DNA of 64,000 bases from an uncultured Prevotellaceae bacterium. GTDB taxonomy: Bacteria; Bacteroidota; Bacteroidia; Bacteroidales; Bacteroidaceae. The first letter of the stretch is position 1. Every line of letters begins with the position of its first letter. The stretch lies in assembly GCA_902763615.1 (NCBI GenBank), contig CACWSX010000003.1:1-64000 (forward strand). Reading direction: 5' to 3'. The notes beneath the pieces were generated by a model. That model was not told the DNA's origin. It did not search any database and was given only the letters and a program-made list of their open reading frames with translations. Below are positions 36,606 through 43,677 of the stretch, piece by piece. Made by a program: the position numbers and the translations under genes.

Positions 36606-37409
36606 CTACTCGTCTCCGGTCTTCTGTTGTGCCTTAGCCATTGTTTGGAACACTGTTGACATTTCTATCTGTGCCTTTGCATTCCGATACATCTCATAAT
36701 TTCCAAAAAGACAATTATCCCAGATTCCCATATCTATCTCACGTAACATCTGCTCAATTTTCTCAGGTTTGGCATTGCCCCTTTGGTCATAAAGGATATC
36801 CGTACATGCTTGTTCATGAAGAATCCTAACTGCAAAATATTCTCCCAACCCAAAGGATGCCACCCAACCATCTGGATATGTCACCTGCTTGGTTTCTTTA
36901 TTGTAGATGCTCTTTGACAAAACCTCCTTCACATACTTCTTCCCCACTTCTCGTATAGCAGTAAACTGGAGATTTGAGGTAAAATATGTCTCGGCATCTA
37001 AGAAAAACAGATTGTCGCAATGCTTCTGCTGAATTTGTAGTATGATACCATCAATCTCATCAGAATCTACTATACGATTGGCGAAATGAATCCGATGGAT
37101 ATCAAACCGTTCATTAGCAGGAACATAAACTGGTACCCCTAACTTATGTAATAAAACAATAACACAACGTTTGTCAGTAATCGTCAGAGAAGTGTTGAAG
37201 TCATCCTCAGCATTACTATACACTTGCTTTGCATACTTTCTCAATATCGTCAAAGCCTTGACTGCGATGTCTCTGACTTCCGCCATTTTCTTCTCCTCCT
37301 TTTTCTCCTGATACTTACTTCCCAAATAAGCACCAACCCAACCACCAATAACAGCAGTCAGTATCGGAATAAGAATATATGCAATTATATTAAAAATCAT
37401 CGATTCCAT
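36606..37409 (-). CDS. Hypothetical protein with N-terminal membrane anchor
   Basis: A 267-residue protein with a single N-terminal membrane helix (FNIIAYILIPILTAVIGGWV) followed by a basic, charged linker (KYQEKKEEKKMAEVRD) and a soluble domain that I do not recognise. This membrane-anchor-plus-cytosolic-domain layout is common in accessory and defence loci. It begins 13 nt inside the end of the SIR2 fragment, so the two were probably once one operon. Confidence 0.5.
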   Translation of the reverse strand: MESMIFNIIAYILIPILTAVIGGWVGAYLGSKYQEKKEEKKMAEVRDIAVKALTILRKYAKQVYSNAEDDFNTSLTITDKRCVIVLLHKLGVPVYVPANERFDIHRIHFANRIVDSDEIDGIILQIQQKHCDNLFFLDAETYFTSNLQFTAIREVGKKYVKEVLSKSIYNKETKQVTYPDGWVASFGLGEYFAVRILHEQACTDILYDQRGNAKPEKIEQMLREIDMGIWDNCLFGNYEMYRNAKAQIEMSTVFQTMAKAQQKTGDE

Positions 37410-37729
37410 AGTCTATAATATGAATCTTCAAGCAAATGGTCGAAATTAGTCGTGCGAACTACATCAAACTGAAGTCGGCAGAATGCCTTATGAGTTTCTC
37501 CTGGTTTTACCAAGCCTGTGAGTAGCAAATCTTTCATCTTTTCAACCATCGCTGGTCGATAATAAGAATACTCGTAGGCAGAGATGGTCTCAAGAGAATT
37601 TGTAAAGCCAAATCCTGGCATTTCTTTTGCAAATGCCTCCCCAAGTTCAGTCCAATCAAGCATCTTCATCCCATCAGGAACGTTGGCATTCTTGGAAAAG
37701 CCAGAACCAATGAACGGAACACACCTATT
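37397..37729 (-). pseudogene. SIR2-domain fragment
   Basis: An open stretch of 110 codons after a stop at 37730-37732. It carries the SIR2 nucleotide-binding start CVPFIGSGFSKNA and, further on, VVRTTNFDHLLE, the TTN(Y/F)D motif of SIR2-like NADases. The remaining half of the domain, with its catalytic His, is absent, and there is no proper start codon before the GSGFS motif. SIR2 domains of this type act as NAD+-depleting effectors in many anti-phage systems, so this is a decayed defence gene. Confidence 0.65.
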
Positions 37730-37819
37730 TTAGACAATATTATCCAATAGGGGCTTCGGTATTTGAGGAATGTATTTGTAGACCATATTTAATCTAGAAA
37801 CCAAGTAATCGTTTGTAGT

Positions 37820-37840
37820 GTAAGTTGTCAATTATGACAT
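37820..37840 (+). repeat. IS66-like terminal repeat, copy C
   Basis: GTAAGTTGTCAATTATGACA plus T, matching the ends at 557 (minus strand) and 14130, then CCAGGC as in copy B (TCTGGC). The interior points right, towards the PIN gene end. No IS gene follows, so only the tip remains. Confidence 0.5.
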
Positions 37841-37909
37841 CCAGGCATAAAACAGCTAATCCTTCGGATCAACCTTATTCTCTGTTTCTTTATTATAATT
37901 TTGCAGATA

Positions 37910-38335
37910 TCAAAGAGCAACAATCTCTATGCCTTTACATGTATCAGTAGGATAATCTGACGTATTAAATGTTAGAAGCTTTTTGCACCCATGCTTTACA
38001 GCTAACTGATACTGACAGCTATCCTCTAAGTCATGAAATGTGAGATCATCCATACCATTGAGTAAAGAACTATTATCATGTTCAGCCACAGTAAATAGGC
38101 TAAGAACCTTCCTCATAACATCACGCGTCTGAGCCACTGCTACGATATGATTCTGCTGGAATTCTTTACGAAAATACTTATCCACAACATAGAGCATGGT
38201 ATAGAAACCACCCACTGACATCAATAGCGTGTCTTGGGCGGCTACCTCTTGAGCTATGGCCCGCTTTGCTTCGGTATAATGCTCACGCTGAAGTATATAA
38301 TCCAGAATAACGTTCGTATCAACAAAAACCTTCAT
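37910..38335 (-). CDS. PIN-domain toxin (VapC-like)
   Basis: A 141-residue PIN nuclease. The first acidic residue is in MKVFVDTNVILDYIL (D6), and the central and C-terminal acidic cluster lies in DLTFHDLEDSCQYQLAVKHG followed by LLTFNTSDYP. VapC-type toxins cleave RNA, often tRNA or rRNA. The start overlaps the stop of the preceding gene by 4 nt (ATGA), the usual coupling with an antitoxin gene. Confidence 0.8.
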   Translation of the reverse strand: MKVFVDTNVILDYILQREHYTEAKRAIAQEVAAQDTLLMSVGGFYTMLYVVDKYFRKEFQQNHIVAVAQTRDVMRKVLSLFTVAEHDNSSLLNGMDDLTFHDLEDSCQYQLAVKHGCKKLLTFNTSDYPTDTCKGIEIVAL

Positions 38336-38844
38336 ATTCCGTACTTTTCAAGATAAGCTTCCTCCTTAAGTTCTTCTATCGAAAACCGCGAAGGCCTTAA
38401 TACTGTATCAAGCTGTAAGAACCCTTCAGGAGTATTGGGCAGTGTCTTCAGTTTTCTAAGTAACTCGTCACCATCCACTACGGATTTTTTCTTATTCGGT
38501 GCGGTATATTCCCTCATCATCTGCTCCATCTGCACCTGTACCCACATCAGCCGAGCCTTCTCATCAACAAAGTGAGAGCGCTCCTCATCTGCTGCATCAT
38601 AAGGCAAAAAAGGCATAGAATTTAACTTAAGATATATTCTGAAGATTATCTCATTTATAAAGTTTACAAATTCTGAAACACCTTTTGCTTGGAATGAGGA
38701 AGAACTATCAACCCTAATCCAATTAGAATCTAAACTTTCCTTATTTATAATAGTAGATAAGGTTTGGCTATCTGTTCCTCTGTCAGGTAATGAAGAATAA
38801 CCAGTTGAAGAATATCTACTATCAAATTCTTGACTTACATTCAT
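38332..38844 (-). CDS. Probable antitoxin of the PIN pair, with an N-terminal extension
   Basis: A 170-residue protein. The C-terminal ~90 residues (DELLRKLKTLPNTPEGFLQL and RPSRFSIEELKEEAYLEKYG) are helical and charged, as in antitoxin segments that wrap a PIN toxin. The N-terminal ~75 residues (SRYSSTGYSSLPDRG..., FVNFINEIIFRIYLKLNSMP) look unrelated and may come from a gene fusion. Coupled by 4-nt overlaps with both neighbours. No DNA-binding motif is evident. The antitoxin role is inferred from gene order. Confidence 0.5.
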   Translation of the reverse strand: MNVSQEFDSRYSSTGYSSLPDRGTDSQTLSTIINKESLDSNWIRVDSSSSFQAKGVSEFVNFINEIIFRIYLKLNSMPFLPYDAADEERSHFVDEKARLMWVQVQMEQMMREYTAPNKKKSVVDGDELLRKLKTLPNTPEGFLQLDTVLRPSRFSIEELKEEAYLEKYGI

Positions 38845-39545
38845 AGGGCAAAATAATTATCTAATAAAATATTCTTTTCTTTTAATGCAATTTCGAAAAA
38901 TGATACCACATCATCATTTTTGAAAGACAAATTATTTTTTTCAAGAGTATTGATATCAAAAGCAGCTAAAATACTATCGTTTATTTTATCTCCTTTATTA
39001 TCTAATCGATACCCATCATATAGATTGTGATGAAGATTCAAAGTAACTTCTTTCTCATTAATAAATATATTCTTTTTCAAGAGAAAAGTCACATTAATTT
39101 CCTGCATTGGTAATCCTATCTGAGAAGTATTTACCAATAATGTCTTCCACCACTGATTACAATTAAACTCTTCATTTTCGTCTATTGCAAATAACGGCAC
39201 ATATGCAAAACGGGTATAACATCCAACCTCCGGAGTGATCTTTGTAAATACATCTATACAAAAATCAACGAAATCCTTTTCACTTGCAATTTGTTCATTC
39301 TGTCTTGTTTCCACTATGTCTATTCTATGTCCATTAAACATAATCGAACGATTATCTTTTACATATTGGAATGGAGCACCAAGAGTAATCCCTGATTGAA
39401 TAATTGTGTTAGGAGATTGCGGCATTATCTCCATGACTTGACTGTCTGGAAGCAAATTGGCAAACCTTCTTTTATTTTCTTCGTTATATGTGATAACGAC
39501 AGGAATAAAAGCTGTGCTACGATATTGTACTACAGATGGATTCAT
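38841..39545 (-). CDS. Hypothetical protein, third gene of the PIN operon
   Basis: About 234 residues from the Met at 39545 (MNPSVVQYRSTAFIPVVITY); an in-frame start at 39587 would add 14 basic residues. Mixed alpha/beta composition with no motif I can name; the region NKRRFANLLPDSQVMEIMPQ followed by strands (SIMFNGHRIDIVETRQNEQI) loosely recalls the TIGR04255 family. It is coupled to the putative antitoxin by a 4-nt overlap. Confidence 0.45.
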   Translation of the reverse strand: MNPSVVQYRSTAFIPVVITYNEENKRRFANLLPDSQVMEIMPQSPNTIIQSGITLGAPFQYVKDNRSIMFNGHRIDIVETRQNEQIASEKDFVDFCIDVFTKITPEVGCYTRFAYVPLFAIDENEEFNCNQWWKTLLVNTSQIGLPMQEINVTFLLKKNIFINEKEVTLNLHHNLYDGYRLDNKGDKINDSILAAFDINTLEKNNLSFKNDDVVSFFEIALKEKNILLDNYFAL

Positions 39546-39587
39546 ATATTTATATTTAATTGCTTTTTTTAAAGGCATACACCTCAA

Positions 39588-40201
39588 CCTTCGACAAAGC
39601 CTTTGTTTATAAGGGTTTCAGACGGGGTATATGTTGTTTGAACATGTACCTGCATTGAAACATAGATGTATAAAGGGCTTATCGAGGATGAAGGTATATG
39701 GGTATATGTTAACGTCATAAATTTCTGTATTTGATACATAACTGACGTATTTCAGTGCATCCCTAGGCGCACCCGAGTGCGGCAGTAACGTTATTGCACA
39801 GGGTTATCATCTATGTTTTGAGAAATGGGGCAGGATTACCATATCAGAATGGGATATTATGAGAGTTGATTATTCCTGCCCCTTCATAACGACTTTTTAT
39901 ATAGTGTCTCACGACAGTAATATGATGGAAGAAGGAAGAGGGAAGAAGGAAGAGTTTTCGCTACCGCCCTGTAAAGAAGGAAGATGGAAGAAGGAAGAAG
40001 GAAGAGGGTGCTGCCGCCTACTTAATGAAGGAAGAAGGAAGAGGGAAGAGGGAAGAAGTTCCAACGCCCACAACAATCTCATTCATTCTAATCCTTTTCA
40101 TCTTCTTTATTTACTGTTTCTTGATTTAATTTTTTGCACCTACGAATGATGGAAGATTGAAGAAGGAAGAAGGAAGAGTTTTCGCTACCGCCTACTTAAT
40201 C
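39588..40201. repeat. Intergenic region with direct repeat copy 2 and purine-rich tracts
   Basis: No gene is visible. The second copy of the long hairpin repeat is at 39827-39916 (GGGCAGGATTA ... CCTGCCCC, then CATAACGACTTTTTATATAG and TGTCTCACGACA). After it come imperfect tandem GAAGGAAGAGGGAAGAAG tracts (about 39925-40060 and 40150-40180), with GTTTTCGCTACCGCC twice. The purine tracts have no spacer structure, so they are not a CRISPR array. Confidence 0.6.
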
Positions 40202-40651
40202 TTACGTATTCTTTGTTTCTTTATCGTCATTAAGAGTTTTGCACCTAGAGACAAGTATTTTCACAAGTTCTTCAGCATCGGTATAGATGCTCTGATATTG
40301 TTGGTCATCCAAATAACCATTACGATGTAACAGGTCAATCCAATATAAAGATTCTCTAGCTTCTTTCAGAGCTATAAAGCTTTTGGATTTGAAGTCGGCT
40401 TTACTGATTGCATTGCAGGCTTCGGCGTTGTTTGCACCTATACTTGTACCTGCCCTTAATAGCTGATTGCAAAGATTGCTTACTGATTGCAAGTACACAG
40501 GTACTGCTTTCTCATAAACCCGTTTGCCCTTGACTATCTTATATGGTGGTTTCTTATTTGCAGCCTCTTTCAGCAAAAAATCATTTAGCTTAATGATTCT
40601 ATCACCAAAGGCGAGGCATTTTTGCTGAATAGCATCGGAGATTTCACTCAT
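40202..40651 (-). CDS. Four-helix-bundle protein (S23/23S rRNA-IVP family)
   Basis: A 149-residue helical protein with the family pattern: FGDRIIKLNDFLLK, QLLRAGTSIGANNAEACNAI, FKSKSFIALKEARESLYWID and a long C-terminal helix. These bundles are known from rRNA intervening sequences and as free-standing genes scattered in Bacteroidetes; their function is not established, though a role next to mobile elements is often suspected. It lies just downstream of an orphan antitoxin-like gene. Confidence 0.8.
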   Translation of the reverse strand: MSEISDAIQQKCLAFGDRIIKLNDFLLKEAANKKPPYKIVKGKRVYEKAVPVYLQSVSNLCNQLLRAGTSIGANNAEACNAISKADFKSKSFIALKEARESLYWIDLLHRNGYLDDQQYQSIYTDAEELVKILVSRCKTLNDDKETKNT

Positions 40652-40765
40652 GTTAAACCTTAATAATCTATACCATTGGAAAACACCGAGGGGTTTGGGG
40701 GCTCGCAGCCACCGAGCTAGTCGGCTGAGGGCTAGTCCCTCAGGGGGGAGGGGTGGGCGATATAA

Positions 40766-40984
40766 TTATATGTTATTCAACTCATCGACGAACTTCTCGT
40801 CGGTCATGCCATCATCGCCCCAAACGCCATAATGCTTCTTGGCCGAGACGCGCTTACGAGTGGTTTTCTTTAGCGACTTTGTCAGCATTGCTATCAGATC
40901 AAGCTTAGCATCTGGGCTCAAATGCTTGATGATATTCCAGTAGCTGTCTACTGTACTTCGTGAATTTATCGTTGTTGTTATCAT
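40766..40984 (-). CDS. Orphan antitoxin-like small protein
   Basis: A 72-residue protein from the Met at 40984 (MITTTINSRSTVDSYWNIIK) with KLDLIAMLTKSLKK and a C-terminal YGVWGDDGMTDEKFVDELNN. This N-terminal basic/C-terminal acidic form resembles small antitoxins that neutralise PIN toxins in Prevotella. The next gene downstream is the four-helix-bundle protein, not a PIN gene, so no toxin partner is visible next to it. The assignment is from pattern and is moderate only. Confidence 0.45.
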   Translation of the reverse strand: MITTTINSRSTVDSYWNIIKHLSPDAKLDLIAMLTKSLKKTTRKRVSAKKHYGVWGDDGMTDEKFVDELNNI

Positions 40985-40998
40985 ATTTTGATATATTA

Positions 40999-41308
40999 TT
41001 ACGTGAGGCGGAAGAAGTCGGAGATGACGTCGGTCATGGATTTGCGGTTGTTGATGAAGGCCTCGAGGACTTTGGTGGAGGGGCCGGAGGGAAGGATGTC
41101 GTAGTCTGCCACGGCGGCAGGGATACTTCCTGACCAGCTCCGGGAGCTTTATGTCGGCCCAGGCACCATTGGCAATCTGGGATTCAGAACCGGGCACGGC
41201 AGACACCGTCCAGTCTTCGGTGCCCCAAACAAGTGTTTTCAGGTTTTGACGGAAGCGTAAAGGGTAAAAAATGCTGGCACTCATCTCACTTTGAGGCTTC
41301 AGGGTCAT
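40999..41308 (-). pseudogene. Mannose-6-phosphate isomerase N-terminal fragment joined to another gene end
   Basis: From 41308 (or the Met at 41284) the first ~55 codons read as the start of class I mannose-6-phosphate isomerase: FYPLRFRQNLKTLVWGTEDW then TVSAVPGSESQIANGAWAD. After about 41130 the frame moves on to unrelated sequence. In another frame, DYDILPSGPSTKVLEAFINN and MTDVISDFFRLT run to a stop at 40999, which looks like the end of a different gene. So two broken gene ends are fused here. A TACTTTTG box on the minus strand (41429-41436) is a probable former promoter. Confidence 0.6.
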
Positions 41309-41517
41309 AGTATCTCTTCCCGACGCATGGGTATAAATAATTACATACCAACACGTTAGTTAAAAATTAACATTCTTTTATAAACAGAAATCATGGAGAC
41401 CTGGGGAACCGGTTCCATTATTCCGTTGCAAAAGTACCAAATAAATGCGAGATTACCAAATATTTAGTATAAAAATATAATATTTTTAAGAAAGAATCCC
41501 GCACGAGGCGGGATCCT

Positions 41518-42450
41518 TTAGAAGTTGACAGTGTTACCTTCGAGCCAGGAGGTTTCAAGCTGGAATGATGCCGTAGAAGCAGAAGGCGTGAAGACTGGCC
41601 CACGAAGCGTAGTCTTCCGGTTACGCTTCAAAGGAACATCAGAAATCAATTTCGTAATCAAAACGTTGTCTTCTGCATCAAGCGCCTCAAGGGTAATCGT
41701 CACGCTCTGTTCATCGGTGGAAAGATATACAAAATTCTTGACACCAATAGTCGCTCCAACAGCAGTTTTATTAATTGTGTTAACCAATGAATAACCGGTA
41801 TTCCCAACCGCCAGACCTGTCGTCGGATTGAAACTTTTACTACCTGCCCCATAGGTGGTCCTGATTTTGTCAACACCCGCCGGACGAGCATCCGTCGAAT
41901 AAACGACAAGCTGTGGGACAATACGATCCAAGGTCACTGAGAGGTCCAGTGCTGCACTGCTCGTGACGGATACGCTCTGCGTTTTACAGAATGTCTCACG
42001 TACCTTCTCAGAGGTATAGGCAGCCACAGTCGGACTGGTCAGCGCGAATTCATCACCATCAACGCTATCACGGGCAATGACAAGCATCGTATAACTACCG
42101 ATAGGGAGGTCGCAACTGAAGGTTCCGAATGTCGTGTAATGGCTGTCGCCGGTCTTTAGTTGTGTATCCTCGAACATCTTCGTACCATCAGAGGCATAGA
42201 AGACCAAGGTCATGACTTGTACTTGTGAATAACTTGCCGGATTCACGGCCGCTCGGGTCTGAGCATTGGGAATGTCGTCTACAGACATCGCGAAGTCATT
42301 GACTTGCACACGGACCGGCACCGTCATGCCCCTACCCAGCTCTACTTGGTTTAAGACTTCCTCAGTGTTGCTACAACTACTGAAGGTTACGACTGCAAAT
42401 GCTGTTGCGCCCAGCATCAGGGCAGCTTCTCTTAAATAAAATTTTTTCAT
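41518..42450 (-). CDS. FimB/Mfa2-like fimbrial lipoprotein
   Basis: A 310-residue secreted lipoprotein. MKKFYLREAALMLGATAFAV is followed by the lipobox FSSC (Cys26). The rest, beta-rich, has the features of Bacteroidales FimB/Mfa2 proteins, the anchor and length-control subunits of type V fimbriae: PVRVQVNDFAMSVDDIP, QVQVMTLVFYASDGTKMFED, IGSYTMLVIARDS. No partner fimbrillin gene lies nearby. It has its own promoter (42501-42532), so it may be a recent neighbour of the export genes rather than part of them. Confidence 0.65.
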   Translation of the reverse strand: MKKFYLREAALMLGATAFAVVTFSSCSNTEEVLNQVELGRGMTVPVRVQVNDFAMSVDDIPNAQTRAAVNPASYSQVQVMTLVFYASDGTKMFEDTQLKTGDSHYTTFGTFSCDLPIGSYTMLVIARDSVDGDEFALTSPTVAAYTSEKVRETFCKTQSVSVTSSAALDLSVTLDRIVPQLVVYSTDARPAGVDKIRTTYGAGSKSFNPTTGLAVGNTGYSLVNTINKTAVGATIGVKNFVYLSTDEQSVTITLEALDAEDNVLITKLISDVPLKRNRKTTLRGPVFTPSASTASFQLETSWLEGNTVNF

Positions 42451-42500
42451 AATTGGTCTTTCTTAGTAAGACATTCGTTAACTTTGTCATTTTGACGTGA

Positions 42501-42532
42501 CAAAGATAGGAAGTCTTTTCGAAAAGACCAAA
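42501..42532 (-). promoter_or_regulatory. Promoter of the FimB-like lipoprotein gene
   Basis: Read on the minus strand: TTTG, a 20-nt spacer, then TATCTTTG. This is a full match to the Bacteroidetes consensus (TTTG, 19-21 nt, TAnnTTTG). The spacer contains the short dyad GTCTTTTCGAAAAGAC. The start codon is about 50 nt downstream. Confidence 0.7.
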
Positions 42533-42545
42533 CAATTTACAATTT

Positions 42546-43652
42546 TTAACTCAATCCGAGCAATGGTTTGAGGAGACGCTCTTTATAGAGGACATACGTA
42601 GTGGTGCCCACAAAGGCGAGGAAGAGGAAGACAAGAAGGTATTTCTTCTTACTGGGGCCCGCGGGTTTAAGGGGTACGGTAGCACTCTGGAGCGTCATGA
42701 AAGCAGGCGTTTCCTGTTGCACCTGCGCCTCGGAGCTCTGCACCTGAGTGGCGTAAGTCTGATAGGCATTGAACTGCAACTGCATCTCGTTCTCAAGGTC
42801 AGTCAAACGGGTACGAACGCTTTGGAGGATAACATCCTGGTTGGCATCGGCAAACTCGACATATCGCTGACGAGCCTTCTCATAACGAACTTTAGACTCG
42901 GCACAAAGTTTCTTGTTGTATTCGTAATCGATGCGGGCCTTATTGGTACGATAGTCTGTGATAAACTGCTGCAGACGCTCTTTCACCGAGTCGGCCACAG
43001 TGGCACAGATGAGAGGGTCCTGATCACGTACGTCGATAGTGATGACCAACGTCTTCTGGTCGACATCGCATACCACCTTTTTAGCAATGACCTTGGCAAT
43101 AGCCGTCTGTTTTTTTGTCAGTTTAAAGGGATTAACTTTCTTTTTTGCGGCCGAGACCTCGGTTGTGTCCTCTGAGGCAAACAAATTTGTAATGGTCCCT
43201 ACCGTACCACCAATCAAAGCACTCCACCAAGGACGTTTCTGATCGTTTAACAGATAGTCGTAATAGCTCTTGGGCGTCACACTATCCTTGGCACAGACCT
43301 GAACATCGAATAGACTAGTCTTGAAATCGACCGAATTCATCAAGTCCGGGTATAAGGTGGGCATCAGCGCCTCACTGTTACCTCCCGTCAAGTTATTACC
43401 CAACTTCATACCAAAAGAACGGGCAAGCGAAGTCAAAGAATTACTGGTACGCGTAGTAGACAACTCAGGCGCCAACAAGACCTCACATCTATAGACCTTT
43501 GGAAGCGAGAACACATAGACAAGGGCTAAGACAAACGTAACGCCCAATACCTTGTAATATAATTTACGATGCTTCCACAGACTGCTGAAAAGAGCCGTAA
43601 AATCGATGGCATTGCTTTCCTGCTGTGGATTATTCTTTATTACGTCATTCAT
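42546..43652 (-). CDS. Wzz-like chain-length determinant
   Basis: A 368-residue inner-membrane protein with two membrane segments near the ends (YYKVLGVTFVLALVYVFSLP and KKKYLLVFLFLAFVGTTTYV) and a long coiled-coil periplasmic region (RIDYEYNKKLCAESKVRYEK..., LENEMQLQFNAYQTYATQV). This is the polysaccharide co-polymerase layout that controls chain length with the polymerase. There is no attached tyrosine kinase domain. It begins 25 nt after the exporter gene stops. Confidence 0.9.
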   Translation of the reverse strand: MNDVIKNNPQQESNAIDFTALFSSLWKHRKLYYKVLGVTFVLALVYVFSLPKVYRCEVLLAPELSTTRTSNSLTSLARSFGMKLGNNLTGGNSEALMPTLYPDLMNSVDFKTSLFDVQVCAKDSVTPKSYYDYLLNDQKRPWWSALIGGTVGTITNLFASEDTTEVSAAKKKVNPFKLTKKQTAIAKVIAKKVVCDVDQKTLVITIDVRDQDPLICATVADSVKERLQQFITDYRTNKARIDYEYNKKLCAESKVRYEKARQRYVEFADANQDVILQSVRTRLTDLENEMQLQFNAYQTYATQVQSSEAQVQQETPAFMTLQSATVPLKPAGPSKKKYLLVFLFLAFVGTTTYVLYKERLLKPLLGLS

Positions 43653-43677
43653 CTTTTCAATTATTAATGGACCAGAC

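Noticed and set aside
39920-40190. Repeated purine units as a possible CRISPR array
   Set aside because: The units are imperfect GAAGGAAGAGG tracts without regular spacing or unique spacers, and no cas gene lies in the window.
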